From Flavobacteriales bacterium UBA1531 (GTDB taxonomy: Bacteria > Bacteroidota > Bacteroidia > Flavobacteriales_D > Sanyastnellaceae): a DNA stretch of 64,000 bases. Below the pieces are notes generated by a model that did not search any database, was not told the origin of the DNA, and saw nothing but the letters and a program-made list of their open reading frames with translations. This document shows, piece by piece, positions 36,393 through 45,027 of the stretch (the stretch's first letter is position 1; the number at the start of each line of letters is the position of its first letter). The translations under genes and the position numbers were made by a program. The stretch spans positions 1-64,000 of the forward strand of contig DCPZ01000011.1 in assembly GCA_002323795.1 (NCBI GenBank). Direction: 5' to 3'.

Positions 36393-36982
36393 AGACTCCT
36401 CAAAAACCGCATCAACTCAAGACGGCATCTTGGATTGGACTGCTGGGATTGGTCGCTATCAGCATGACAGACTTGAGTTCATATTGCCATCCCAGCGAAG
36501 GTGCCGCTCAACTCATCTCGCAAGTGAAGTCCGCATCCGTCGGACACGCTTCAGCTCTGGCAAAAACCACAATCGCATCTGAAGCAAAAGCGGGGGAATC
36601 CGAAGAGCTCACTTGGCGTACCCTAGAAGATGTTGAATTCAAGGATGTCTATGTTGAAGAATTGGATGCTTACTATTGGAAGCCCACATTTAAAAGTGGC
36701 GTAACCAACCTGGAAGGGAAAGACGTGTACATCACGGGCTACATGATTCCTGTTGACCTCGACGAAGACTTTTATGTGCTGAGTCGATATCCTTTTGCCA
36801 ACTGCTTTTTCTGCGGAGGCGCGGGGCCGGAGTCCGTGATCGATTTACGTTTTCCGGGCAAATCCAAACGTGTTTATCAAACCGATGAGCGGCTCACCTT
36901 TCAGGGTACTTTTCGTTTGAATGCGGACGATGTCTATCAGATGAATTACATCTTGGATAGCGCCGTTGAATACGAGCTTTAA
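36389..36982 (+). CDS. DUF3299-like exported protein with a CxxC site
   Basis: A 197-residue protein with an N-terminal hydrophobic segment (residues about 13-27), either signal or anchor. The conserved part is VYITGYMIPVDLDEDFYVLSRYPFANCFFCGGAGPESVIDL, read in pieces, corresponding to the GY..P......F.L.P....C region of DUF3299; here C-F-F-C-G-G replaces the C-x-H-x-P-P-P form of proteobacterial members. The cysteines could bind a metal. The ATG overlaps the permease stop (ATGA), making a conserved-looking three-gene unit. The stop lies one base from the trhO stop. The assignment to DUF3299 is by motif only. Confidence 0.75.
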   Translation: MKTPQKPHQLKTASWIGLLGLVAISMTDLSSYCHPSEGAAQLISQVKSASVGHASALAKTTIASEAKAGESEELTWRTLEDVEFKDVYVEELDAYYWKPTFKSGVTNLEGKDVYITGYMIPVDLDEDFYVLSRYPFANCFFCGGAGPESVIDLRFPGKSKRVYQTDERLTFQGTFRLNADDVYQMNYILDSAVEYEL

Positions 36983-36983
36983 C

Positions 36984-38090
36984 TCACGCCTCCGGACTTC
37001 CGGGACTTTCTTTTTCAGACGATCGCACTCCCGTTTCATTCGGGGATTCACCATTCACGGAATCACCTCTCGAGGTATCTCTCAATCGTGCTTTATTGAA
37101 AATTTTCGAGCTGTCCTTCACGCCACGGCGCAGCTTTTTTTGCTCTTCTTCAGGCAGTTGCACGACATTGTGACACGTCGAACTACACGTGCCCTCGTAT
37201 TCATCGGCACACCGGGCGCATTGAATGAATAGCAAGTTGCATGCAACGTTGAGGCAGTTGGTGTGGTCGTCGCACGGCGACCCGCACTGGTGACAATTTG
37301 CAATCACATCCTCTGAAATACGCTCGGCACGACGCTCGTCAAAAACAAAATTCTTACCAATGAATCGGTTGTCGAGTCCTTTCTCGCGCACCTGACGCGT
37401 ATACTCGATGATGCCACCCTCTAGTTGATGCACGTTGGGGAAACCTTTGTGCTTCAGCCATGCCGACGCCTTTTCACAGCGAATTCCTCCAGTACAGTAC
37501 ATCACAATATCTTTCTCCTCTTTGCCCTGTAACATATCCTCTACCAGCTCAATTTCTTCCCGGAACGTATCCACATCAGGCGTAATGGCTCCTTTGAAAT
37601 GACCCACCTCGCTTTCGTAATGATTACGCATGTCAATCAAGATGGTACCTTCGTTACCGGTCAGGGAATTGAAAGCTTCAGCGTCCAAATGCACTCCTGT
37701 GTCACGCACATCGAACGATGCATCGTTTAGCCCGTCTGCGACGATTTTAGCGCGAACCTTCACCATTAATTTGAAAAATGACTTTCCGTCATCCACGGCA
37801 ACATTCAAACGAATTCCATTCAAAAATGAAATGCTATTGAGATGTTCTTGGAAAGCCTGGAATGCGATGCTCGGAACTGAAATTTGAGCATTTATTCCCT
37901 CGTGTGCCACATAGGTACGGCCAAGCACACCCAATTCATTCCAATGAATGAATAGATAATCTCGAAAGAAGGCAGGGTTTGGAATGCGCGCGTACTGATA
38001 GAAAGACACCGTCGTACGGTCATCTTCTCCTTGTCGCATGCGCTCCAACAACACCCTTCGATCGACCAAATTGCGCAGTTGTTGGTTCAT
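36984..38090 (-). CDS. trhO: tRNA uridine(34) hydroxylase TrhO (rhodanese-related)
   Basis: A 368-residue protein of the YceA/TrhO family, which hydroxylates U34 of tRNAs to 5-hydroxyuridine. An N-terminal domain (FYQYARIPNPAFFRDYL...VLGRTYVAHEGINAQISVP, in pieces) precedes the rhodanese domain (VDMRNHYESEVGHFKGA; active-site loop MYCTGGIRCEKA), and the C-terminus carries a cysteine cluster, CHQCGSPC..H.NC..VACN and CARC.......CS..CH, that may bind zinc. ATG 38090 is preferred to GTG 38105. A -7-like TATCTTTA lies at 38155-38148. The last 30 residues are poorly conserved and Ser/Glu-rich. Confidence 0.93.
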   Translation of the reverse strand: MNQQLRNLVDRRVLLERMRQGEDDRTTVSFYQYARIPNPAFFRDYLFIHWNELGVLGRTYVAHEGINAQISVPSIAFQAFQEHLNSISFLNGIRLNVAVDDGKSFFKLMVKVRAKIVADGLNDASFDVRDTGVHLDAEAFNSLTGNEGTILIDMRNHYESEVGHFKGAITPDVDTFREEIELVEDMLQGKEEKDIVMYCTGGIRCEKASAWLKHKGFPNVHQLEGGIIEYTRQVREKGLDNRFIGKNFVFDERRAERISEDVIANCHQCGSPCDDHTNCLNVACNLLFIQCARCADEYEGTCSSTCHNVVQLPEEEQKKLRRGVKDSSKIFNKARLRDTSRGDSVNGESPNETGVRSSEKESPGSPEA

Positions 38091-38248
38091 GCGATTACAA
38101 GTCACAGTGCCTCTCCAGCGCGGAGGGTCCCTCGTTAATTATAGCCATAAAGATACAGCAACATCCCTCGTGGGTAAAAACACACCGTAGCAGGCAATAA
38201 AATAAACCTTGTGTCGTTTTTTAATTAACCCCTTGAAAATGCCCGAAC

Positions 38249-38434
38249 ATGCTAGAATTCTGCAAGAAAGTCCTCTTAAAAGTGAGTCACAATCGAGAAT
38301 CTTTCAAGCGAGAACTTGGCAAATCCATTCGCATTCTCAAACCCGCTGAAATCCAACAATTGAAAGCTTGGTGCAGAGTTCAATTCGCTCCAGCATATGC
38401 AGACATCATCCGAATCTCTTTTCCAGCAATCTGA
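38249..38434 (+). CDS. Small conserved Bacteroidota protein of unknown function (61 residues)
   Basis: A 61-residue protein beginning MLEFCKKVLLKVS and continuing with F.RELGKSI..L.P.EI.QLK.WC. From memory this pattern recurs as a stand-alone 55-65-residue protein in many Flavobacteriia and related Bacteroidota. It is predicted to be mostly helical and has no signal peptide. It lies alone between the divergent trhO and convergent queG genes. No function is known to me. The small size makes the call depend on the recalled family pattern; the alternative is a chance frame. Confidence 0.65.
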   Translation: MLEFCKKVLLKVSHNRESFKRELGKSIRILKPAEIQQLKAWCRVQFAPAYADIIRISFPAI

Positions 38435-38444
38435 ACGGAACTGA

Positions 38445-39398
38445 TCATAGGTCCCGCTCGGAAGGAAACGCCGCCTGAACGTTGCGCAAAAGACCTTGAT
38501 ATCCCGATCGCTTCACAGCACTTTTCTTGAATACAGAACGGAAAACTTCTTCGGTCATTTCTTGCCAATCAGAAGTAGCCATGCCAAGCAAGTCAGGATG
38601 AGGTTCAAACAATGGTTCATTGTGCCGCTTGGCATGTCTATTCCAAGGACAAACTTCTTGACATATGTCACAGCCAAAAACCCAAGGAGATAATTGCTGA
38701 GCCGCTGGTTCTGGAATCGCCCCTCGCAACTCAATTGTGTAATAGCTTATGCACTTTGATCCGTCCACCACTTGAGACTGAATAATGGCTCCAGTGGGAC
38801 ATGCGTCGATGCACCGAGTGCACGTCCCGCAATGATCTGATGTTGGAGCATCTGGCTCGAGCTCGATATCCATGATGATTTCAGCGATGAAAAAATAACT
38901 GCCCATTCCTTGGTTGAGCAACAAGCTATTCTTCCCGACCCATCCAAGTCCGCTCTGAGAAGCCCAAGCGCGCTCATGAACCGGAGCAGAATCAACAAAT
39001 ACACGACCCTCGACTTCCCCCCATTCCCGGTGCATAGCTTTCATGAGCTCCTTCAGTTTCCACTTCAAAACATGATGGTAATCTTGTCCATAGGCATAAC
39101 TCGCAACACGTGGAGCATCCGATGAATTCGGCTGATCAGGATTATGATAATTGAACAACAGCGAAACCACCGTTTTCGCACCCGGCACAAGTTTTCGAGG
39201 ATCCAAACGCAAATCAAAATTACGCTCGAGGTAGCCCATCTCACCCTGATAACCTCGCTTGAGCCAAGCTTCTAAGCGATCCGCTTCTTCCTCCAGAAAG
39301 CGAGCTTGACTTACACCGACAGCCTCAAATCCGAGCGACTCGGCCTTTTGAATCAACCACCGCTTTCGCTCCAAGCGCAAGTTCCCCGCGTGCGCCAT
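38445..39398 (-). CDS. queG: Epoxyqueuosine reductase QueG
   Basis: A 317-residue cobalamin and iron-sulfur enzyme that reduces epoxyqueuosine to queuosine at tRNA position 34, the last step of the pathway. The catalytic aspartate region is VFVDSAPVHERAWA (about 135-148), GLGWVGKN follows, and two [4Fe-4S] clusters are bound by CGTCTRCIDACPTGA, the lone cysteine in GSKCISYYTIE, and CDICQEVCPWN. The ATG at 39398, one base after the ruvB stop, excludes 28 unrelated upstream residues. It lacks the C-terminal HEAT-like domain of longer members. The coupling to ruvB suggests one operon. Confidence 0.96.
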   Translation of the reverse strand: MAHAGNLRLERKRWLIQKAESLGFEAVGVSQARFLEEEADRLEAWLKRGYQGEMGYLERNFDLRLDPRKLVPGAKTVVSLLFNYHNPDQPNSSDAPRVASYAYGQDYHHVLKWKLKELMKAMHREWGEVEGRVFVDSAPVHERAWASQSGLGWVGKNSLLLNQGMGSYFFIAEIIMDIELEPDAPTSDHCGTCTRCIDACPTGAIIQSQVVDGSKCISYYTIELRGAIPEPAAQQLSPWVFGCDICQEVCPWNRHAKRHNEPLFEPHPDLLGMATSDWQEMTEEVFRSVFKKSAVKRSGYQGLLRNVQAAFPSERDL

Positions 39399-39399
39399 T

Positions 39400-40425
39400 T
39401 TATTCGGAAAACAACTTCCCCGAACTCCCCTGAGGTTCACGGCCCAAATGAGTATAGGCTGCAGAGGTCGCCTGTCGACCACGAGGCGTTCGAATCAGAA
39501 ATCCTTCCTGAATCAGATAAGGTTCGTATACCTCTTCAAGCGTCCCTGGATTCTCACCAATCGCCGTGGCAATTGTCGAAGCTCCAACAGGTCCGCCACC
39601 AAATTTGTCAATGAGCGCAGATAGAATTCGATTGTCCATTTCATCAAGTCCCTTTCGGTCGACGTGCAACGCATCCAGTGCAAACTCTGTAATCGCTTGA
39701 TCAATGTTGCCCGTTCCTTTTATCTCCGCAAAATCCCTCACCCTTCGGAGCAAGGCATTGGCTATTCGAGGTGTGCCCCGGCTTCTAGATGCTATTTCAT
39801 GCGCTGCTGAGTGCTCAATGGGAATCTGTAAAATCCCTGAACTACGTTCTACAATATCCGTCAGTACTTTGGCGTCGTAATACTGCAAGCGCAGGTTGAT
39901 TCCGAATCTAGCCCGCAAAGGGGCCGTGAGCAGACCAGAACGTGTCGTCGCTCCTATCAATGTGAAAGGATTCAATTCAATCTGAACCGTTCGGGCATTG
40001 GGGCCAGTATCTATGACCAAATCAATCCTATAGTCCTCCATGGCACTGTACAGGTATTCCTCCACAACCGGCGACAGTCGATGAATCTCATCAATGAATA
40101 AAACATCATTGGTCTCAAGGTTGGTGAGCAAACCCGCGAGATCTCCTGGTTTATCCAAAACCGGCCCTGAGGTCGTCCTGATCGATACGCCCAATTCATT
40201 GGCAACAATGTTCGCAAGAGTCGTCTTACCCAGTCCTGGTGGACCGTGAAGCAAGGTGTGGTCCATAGCCTCTCCGCGCTTGGTAGCTGCTAAAACGAAA
40301 ATCTCCAGATTCTCCATGGCAGCGCGCTGACCGGTGAAGTCTTCAAACCGCGCAGGACGCAACACGCGATCCATGTCTCCGTCTGTCGCTTGCTCAGCCT
40401 CATTTCGCAAATCAAAATCTTCCAT
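39400..40425 (-). CDS. ruvB: Holliday junction branch migration helicase RuvB
   Basis: A 341-residue AAA+ motor that drives branch migration with RuvA. Walker A is [12 protein letters not shown], Walker [12 protein letters not shown], sensor 1 GATTRSGLL, and the arginine-containing stretch [18 protein letters not shown] leads into the C-terminal winged helix ([30 protein letters not shown], with A..YTHLG). The ATG at 40425 gives the usual MEDFDLRNE start; upstream codons cross the terminator of the oxidase operon. Promoter unclear: only 26 bases separate its start from that terminator. Confidence 0.97.
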   Translation of the reverse strand: MEDFDLRNEAEQATDGDMDRVLRPARFEDFTGQRAAMENLEIFVLAATKRGEAMDHTLLHGPPGLGKTTLANIVANELGVSIRTTSGPVLDKPGDLAGLLTNLETNDVLFIDEIHRLSPVVEEYLYSAMEDYRIDLVIDTGPNARTVQIELNPFTLIGATTRSGLLTAPLRARFGINLRLQYYDAKVLTDIVERSSGILQIPIEHSAAHEIASRSRGTPRIANALLRRVRDFAEIKGTGNIDQAITEFALDALHVDRKGLDEMDNRILSALIDKFGGGPVGASTIATAIGENPGTLEEVYEPYLIQEGFLIRTPRGRQATSAAYTHLGREPQGSSGKLFSE

Positions 40426-40451
40426 TGTGATGCAAGTTAATCCGTACAAAC

Positions 40452-40491
40452 AAAAAAGACCCCAGAGCAAGAGGCTTTGGAGTCTTTTTTT
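40452..40491 (-). terminator. Intrinsic terminator of the act-cox operon
   Basis: On the minus strand AAAAAAAGACTCCAAAG is followed by a loop and CTGGGGTCTTTTTTG: a stem of about 12 bp with one A-C mismatch flanked by A and T runs. It lies between the coxA stop (40510) and the ruvB start, both on the minus strand. A second small hairpin, GTTGC-TATC-GCAAC, is at 40494-40507. Confidence 0.8.
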
Positions 40492-40509
40492 AAGTTGCTA
40501 TCGCAACGA

Positions 40510-42267
40510 TCAATGCACTTCTTCTCCGGCAAGCGCGGGTGTCGTTTGTGGCACAAAGTCTGCATCGTGCGCTGGGTTAGAATAATCATAAGCCCAACGA
40601 TGCACCTCTGGCAACGGACCATCCCAGTTGCCATGGACGTGCTTCACAGGGGTTGTCCACTCCAGTGTGTTGGATAACCAAGGATTCTGCACTGACTTCT
40701 GTCCATAGAAGACACTGTAAAAGAAGTTGAACAGGAAGAACAGTTGACCAATTGCCCCAACAATTGCAAAGGTTGAAATGACCGGCTGCAAATCCATTAC
40801 ACTTCCCAGGAAGTCAAAATTGCTGTATTCGTAATAGCGCCTCGGTGCACCAGCAATTCCAACAAAGTGCATGGGGAAGAAAACCCCATACCCACAAATG
40901 ATGGTGATCCAAAAGTGCGCAAAACCTAGCTTCGTATTCATCATTCGCCCAAACATTTTCGGAAACCAATGATAAATGCCCGCCAACATTCCAAAGATCG
41001 CCGACATGCCCATCACAATGTGAAAGTGCGCAACCACGAAATAGGTGTCGTGGACATTTATGTCCAACGCCGAATCCGCCAAAATAATTCCTGTTAGACC
41101 TCCGGTTACAAAAGTGCTAACCAAACCAATGCTAAAGAGCATGGCCGGAGTGAAACGGATGTTTCCTTGCCACAGGGTCGTGATGTAATTGAAGGCCTTG
41201 ACCGCTGAAGGAATGGCAATCAATAGTGTTGTGAAGACGAAGACAGAGCCCAAGAAAGGATTCATGCCTGTCACAAACATGTGGTGACCCCAAACAATGA
41301 ATGACAAGAAGCCAATGCCGAGTATTGAACCTACCATCGCCTTGTAACCAAAAATTGGCTTGCGCGAATTGGTCGCAATGACTTCGGAACTAATTCCCAA
41401 CGCAGGCAACAAAACGATGTAGACCTCAGGGTGTCCCAAGAACCAAAACAGGTGTTGGTAAAGGATCGGGCTTCCTCCTGTCACATCCAACGCCTCTCCA
41501 CCAATGAAAATGTCAGACAAGTAGAACGCTGTTCCCATTGTTCGGTCCATCAGCAATAAGACCACTGCTGAAACCAAAACAGGGAAACTCAATACGCCCA
41601 AGATTGCCGTGACCATGAAGGCCCAAATCGTCAATGGCAATCGAGTCATTGACATGCCCTTTGTGCGGAGGTTGATAACCGTCACGACATAATTCAAACC
41701 ACCGAGAAGAGAGCTCACAACAAACAACACCATCGAGATCAACCAGAGCGTCATGCCCATACCAGAGCCTGGCATCGCCTGTGGCAGAGCAGATAAAGGA
41801 GGATATACCGTCCACCCTCCCGACGCTGCACCTCCCTCCGTAAAAAGCGAGAGAATCATAATTACGCTGGAGAAGAAAAAGAACCAGTAGCTCAGCATGT
41901 TCAAGAAACCCGATGCCATGTCACGCGCGCCAATCTGAAGTGGAATGAGCAAGTTGGAGAACGTCCCCGACAATCCGCCTGTCAAGACGAAAAAGACCAT
42001 GATGGTTCCGTGGATAGTGACCAATGCGAGGTAAGCGTTGCGATCCAAAACACCCCCTGGAGCCCACTTACCCAAGAAGGTTTCAAGGATAGCAAAACTC
42101 TCACCGGGCCAGCCCAACTGCAGCCGGAAGAAAACCGACAACATAACGGCTACGATTCCCATAACGATTGCCGTTACAAGGAATTGCTTTGAGATCATCT
42201 TGTGATCGTGCGAGAAAACGTATTTTGATACGAAACTCTCTTCGTGCTGGTGTGCTTGTGCGCCCAT
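40510..42267 (-). CDS. coxA: Cytochrome c oxidase subunit I
   Basis: A 585-residue haem-copper oxidase subunit with about 12 helices. Ligand and proton-path motifs are visible: ALVTIHGTIMVFF (haem a histidine in helix II), FWFLGHPEVYIVLLP (CuB histidine and cross-linked tyrosine, helix VI), IVWGHHMFVTG (two CuB histidines), and TYFVVAHFHIVMG (haem a3 and haem a histidines, helix X). The C-terminal tail resembles other Bacteroidota CoxA (LEWTTPVKHVHGNWDGPLPEVHRW, in pieces). It is the last gene of the ACIII-oxidase operon, three bases after coxB. No subunit III gene follows before the terminator. Confidence 0.97.
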   Translation of the reverse strand: MGAQAHQHEESFVSKYVFSHDHKMISKQFLVTAIVMGIVAVMLSVFFRLQLGWPGESFAILETFLGKWAPGGVLDRNAYLALVTIHGTIMVFFVLTGGLSGTFSNLLIPLQIGARDMASGFLNMLSYWFFFFSSVIMILSLFTEGGAASGGWTVYPPLSALPQAMPGSGMGMTLWLISMVLFVVSSLLGGLNYVVTVINLRTKGMSMTRLPLTIWAFMVTAILGVLSFPVLVSAVVLLLMDRTMGTAFYLSDIFIGGEALDVTGGSPILYQHLFWFLGHPEVYIVLLPALGISSEVIATNSRKPIFGYKAMVGSILGIGFLSFIVWGHHMFVTGMNPFLGSVFVFTTLLIAIPSAVKAFNYITTLWQGNIRFTPAMLFSIGLVSTFVTGGLTGIILADSALDINVHDTYFVVAHFHIVMGMSAIFGMLAGIYHWFPKMFGRMMNTKLGFAHFWITIICGYGVFFPMHFVGIAGAPRRYYEYSNFDFLGSVMDLQPVISTFAIVGAIGQLFFLFNFFYSVFYGQKSVQNPWLSNTLEWTTPVKHVHGNWDGPLPEVHRWAYDYSNPAHDADFVPQTTPALAGEEVH

Positions 42268-42270
42268 GAT

Positions 42271-43746
42271 TTAGAGGGATGCCGTTATGGTTTGACTTTC
42301 TTTCTGTTCGGAGGCTTGCTCCATTTCAGGCTCATCAGAACCTTCCTTCACAATAAACTCACCTTGCTCGGACATCCAAGCATCATATGCTTCTTGTGAC
42401 TCAATGACCACCTTCATTTGCATATTGAAGTGCGCCGCACCGCAAACTTTATTGCAAAGAAGCACGTAGTCAAAATCCGGATTGTCCAAAACCATTCGCA
42501 TCGAATCCGTTGTGATGGTCGGAGTCATTTTAAATCGGGTGGGTACGCCTGGAACCGTATTCATTTGGGCACGGAACTGAGGCATGTATGCTGAGTGAAT
42601 CACATCGCGCGAACGAAATACAAATTCAACCTCTCTGCCCACAGGAAGGTGAAACTCGCCTTTAACAATCTGATCATCCATGCCCGACTGCCATGAAGTC
42701 AATTCATCATCGAAACTGAAATTCCGAATTTCTTGAATCCGTTGGCGATGACGCATCAACCGGTACAATTTATCTTCTTTCGCTTCGAATGCCGCATCAG
42801 TGAGGATGACCACCTTGTCTGACTCGAGCATGTGATCGATTTCAGCCAAACGGGCTTCGAGCGCATGCCGATGCTCGTTATGATCATTATGAGCATTACC
42901 AGCATGATTATCGTGATCATCGTGACCGTGGTCTGCATGGCCATCGTGGTCGTGATCTGCATGATCATCATGGCCATGATCTGAATGCGCGTCATGACCG
43001 TGCCCGTGGCCTTCATGCAACTCCGCTTCAATCGAGGCGCGCTCCGAGAGAAGATGTCCTTTTTCGTAGTTGATTTCGTTTTCGGCTTTCGCGATTTTCT
43101 CTTCGATTTCGCTCAACGCAGCATAGACTCCTTCCTCTGTCACAATACCCAATGCATTCATCGGCGTAATCAAATTGTAGTTCGCTTGACCAAACTCTCC
43201 ATCTGATCCTGGGTAACGCGCAGTCCAATCGAATTGCTTCGAATAAAGTTCAACACGCAGGGCATCTTCTGAGGCCTCTCCTGTCATTTCATTCCATGTC
43301 TGCAATCCATAAGCAATGATAATGGCTAAGACCACCGAAGGGATAACTGTCCACACCAACTCGAGGCGGGTATCATGAACGAAGAACCGAGCCTTTCGGT
43401 CAGGGCGATAATAGTATTTTGCAGCAAACCAGAACAGCAGCGTATTGACGATAAAAAACACCACAAAAATGATCGCCATGTTGAAGTCCATCAAACGATC
43501 AACCGACTGACCGTGCTCAGATGCAGGTGGCGTACCATACGACCCATACTTCACCAACAGCCAGACGAAAGAAGCATAAAATGCTACCATAAAAGCCAAA
43601 AACATTCCACCATTCAAGCGGTTGTCGGCTATGGAAATGTCCTCTTCACGCTTTCCTCGCAGTGCGCTGGAAAGCTGATAAACTTTGGACAGTTGCACTG
43701 CGGCAACCAAACCAAGGACAATAACTAGGAGAATGAGCAGTTTCAT
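42271..43746 (-). CDS. coxB: Cytochrome c oxidase subunit II with a His/Asp-rich insertion
   Basis: A 491-residue subunit carrying the CuA centre that accepts electrons from cytochrome c. It has an extra N-terminal helix, then the usual two-helix hairpin (about 47-70 and 90-150), and a C-terminal cupredoxin domain with the CuA ligands HSAYMPQFRAQMN (histidine) and CNKVCGAAHFNM (two cysteines, histidine, methionine). It is much longer than common CoxB proteins (250-400) because about 130 residues are inserted before the CuA domain: a predicted coiled-coil hairpin with a His/Asp-rich tip (about residues 244-294). ATG 43746 is preferred to GTG 43749. It lies between actF and coxA. Confidence 0.95.
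   Translation of the reverse strand: MKLLILLVIVLGLVAAVQLSKVYQLSSALRGKREEDISIADNRLNGGMFLAFMVAFYASFVWLLVKYGSYGTPPASEHGQSVDRLMDFNMAIIFVVFFIVNTLLFWFAAKYYYRPDRKARFFVHDTRLELVWTVIPSVVLAIIIAYGLQTWNEMTGEASEDALRVELYSKQFDWTARYPGSDGEFGQANYNLITPMNALGIVTEEGVYAALSEIEEKIAKAENEINYEKGHLLSERASIEAELHEGHGHGHDAHSDHGHDDHADHDHDGHADHGHDDHDNHAGNAHNDHNEHRHALEARLAEIDHMLESDKVVILTDAAFEAKEDKLYRLMRHRQRIQEIRNFSFDDELTSWQSGMDDQIVKGEFHLPVGREVEFVFRSRDVIHSAYMPQFRAQMNTVPGVPTRFKMTPTITTDSMRMVLDNPDFDYVLLCNKVCGAAHFNMQMKVVIESQEAYDAWMSEQGEFIVKEGSDEPEMEQASEQKESQTITASL
42863..43017 (-). repeat. His/Asp codon repeat in coxB
   Basis: About 51 codons contain roughly 19 histidines, mostly as H-x-x or H-x with Asp, Gly and Ala between (HGHGHD, DHGHDDHADHDHDGH, DHNEHRH). 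At DNA level it is an imperfect short repeat of CAYGAY/CAYGGY units. It is in frame and uninterrupted. Confidence 0.9.
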
Positions 43747-43765
43747 CACTTATCGGGTCTTGCAA

Positions 43766-45025
43766 TCAATAGTGTAATTCTTTCGATTCTTGCAGCATTG
43801 GATGATTCTTCGCAATCAACGGTGCTTTGCTGAGCGCACTCAAGGTGCGGTTTACATAAAGCCCGAGAAACCCTAAGAACAACGCTACTTCAAAAATACC
43901 GAATTCATTGTGGTCAAACATCGTACCGGGTATAACAAGCAGATACACGTCTGCGAAGTGCCCAACAAAGATGAGTAGGCCTACAGGAACGATGAATTTG
44001 GAGTTACGCTTCGTATCCCGAGGCAATAAAGCGTAAAACGGAACAGCGAAGTTCACGAAGAACGTAACCATAAATGGGATCTGATAGTCAGAGAAAAAGC
44101 GCTGTGTATAGTACGTGACTTCCTCAGGAATATTAGCATACCAGATCAACAAGAATTGGCTGACCCAGAGGTAGCTCCAGAGCATCGAGATAGCGAACAT
44201 CCACTTTGAAATGTCGTGCATGTGGCTCGATGTGACTTCTTGGAAGTACCCCTTCCCTTTCAACCAGATTAGGCCGAGATTCAGCATAATCATAAAGCTG
44301 ACCCACATTCCCGAGAACAAGTACCACCCATAAAGCGTAGAGAACCAGTGCACATCAATGGACATCAACCAATCCCACGCTAGCATGGAACTGAAGACTG
44401 CGAAGAAAACCAAGAAGACAGCACTTCGACGAAATTGCTTGAAGTGCAAATTCAAATCTGGCTTTTCATCTTCAAGCAGGGACCAACGACGAAACAATCG
44501 CGCAAAAATTACAAATGTCCCAATGTACCCAAGCGTCCGCAGCCAAAAAAACCAAGTGGTGAAGTAGGCTGCCTTTCCCGCGATGATGTGGTCATAATTC
44601 GGATTCTCAACAGCTCCAGCTTCGGGTTCATCAAGATAAGTCGTGTGATCTCCGTCCACCATCATATACTCGTGGTACAGCGTTGAATCCATCCAGTGAT
44701 ACAGGTGGTGTGCATGAAAAAAGTGGCCGGCCGCTAAGACAAAAATGATAACACCTCCGCCGATAGGGAGGAAATGCCACATCGCCTCAAATGTTCTCTT
44801 TATGACCGCCGACCAAGAAGCCTCAACCGCATAATTCAGTGCATAGAAAAATAAGGCGGACAATGAGATGGAGAACCAAAAGAATCCATTGATGAGCAAG
44901 TTTGCCCACCAGCGCTGATGATGAGCCGATCCATCGGTCAAAAAACCTCCAATCAAGGCAATCAACCCAATTCCCATCAGGATTTGAGTGATTAGTTTCG
45001 TGCGAGCTTCAAATTTGAATTCCAT
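43766..45025 (-). CDS. actF: Alternative complex III quinone-binding membrane subunit ActF
   Basis: A 419-residue protein with about ten membrane helices. It is the smaller of two NrfD/PsrC-like quinol-binding subunits of alternative complex III, annotated in Bacteroidota as quinol:cytochrome c oxidoreductase quinone-binding subunit 2. Supporting segments are FGFWF..SLSALFFYALNYAVEASW near the N-terminus, FAVFSSMLAWDWLMSIDVHWFSTLYGWY (about 200-227), and QFLLIWYANIPEEVTYY (about 285). Gene position between actE and coxB fits the operon in other Bacteroidota. The start (45025) is two bases past the actE stop. Confidence 0.94.
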   Translation of the reverse strand: MEFKFEARTKLITQILMGIGLIALIGGFLTDGSAHHQRWWANLLINGFFWFSISLSALFFYALNYAVEASWSAVIKRTFEAMWHFLPIGGGVIIFVLAAGHFFHAHHLYHWMDSTLYHEYMMVDGDHTTYLDEPEAGAVENPNYDHIIAGKAAYFTTWFFWLRTLGYIGTFVIFARLFRRWSLLEDEKPDLNLHFKQFRRSAVFLVFFAVFSSMLAWDWLMSIDVHWFSTLYGWYLFSGMWVSFMIMLNLGLIWLKGKGYFQEVTSSHMHDISKWMFAISMLWSYLWVSQFLLIWYANIPEEVTYYTQRFFSDYQIPFMVTFFVNFAVPFYALLPRDTKRNSKFIVPVGLLIFVGHFADVYLLVIPGTMFDHNEFGIFEVALFLGFLGLYVNRTLSALSKAPLIAKNHPMLQESKELHY

Positions 45026-45027
45026 GA

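Noticed and set aside
36983..37016. Terminator between the DUF3299-like gene and trhO (CCGG-ACTT-CCGG followed by T-rich sequence)
   Set aside because: The stem is only four to five bases and lies inside the trhO coding end; too weak to list.
42863..43017. Short repeats in coxB as a CRISPR-like or microsatellite array
   Set aside because: The units are degenerate, codon-phased and encode a His/Asp-rich protein loop in an intact frame; no spacers.
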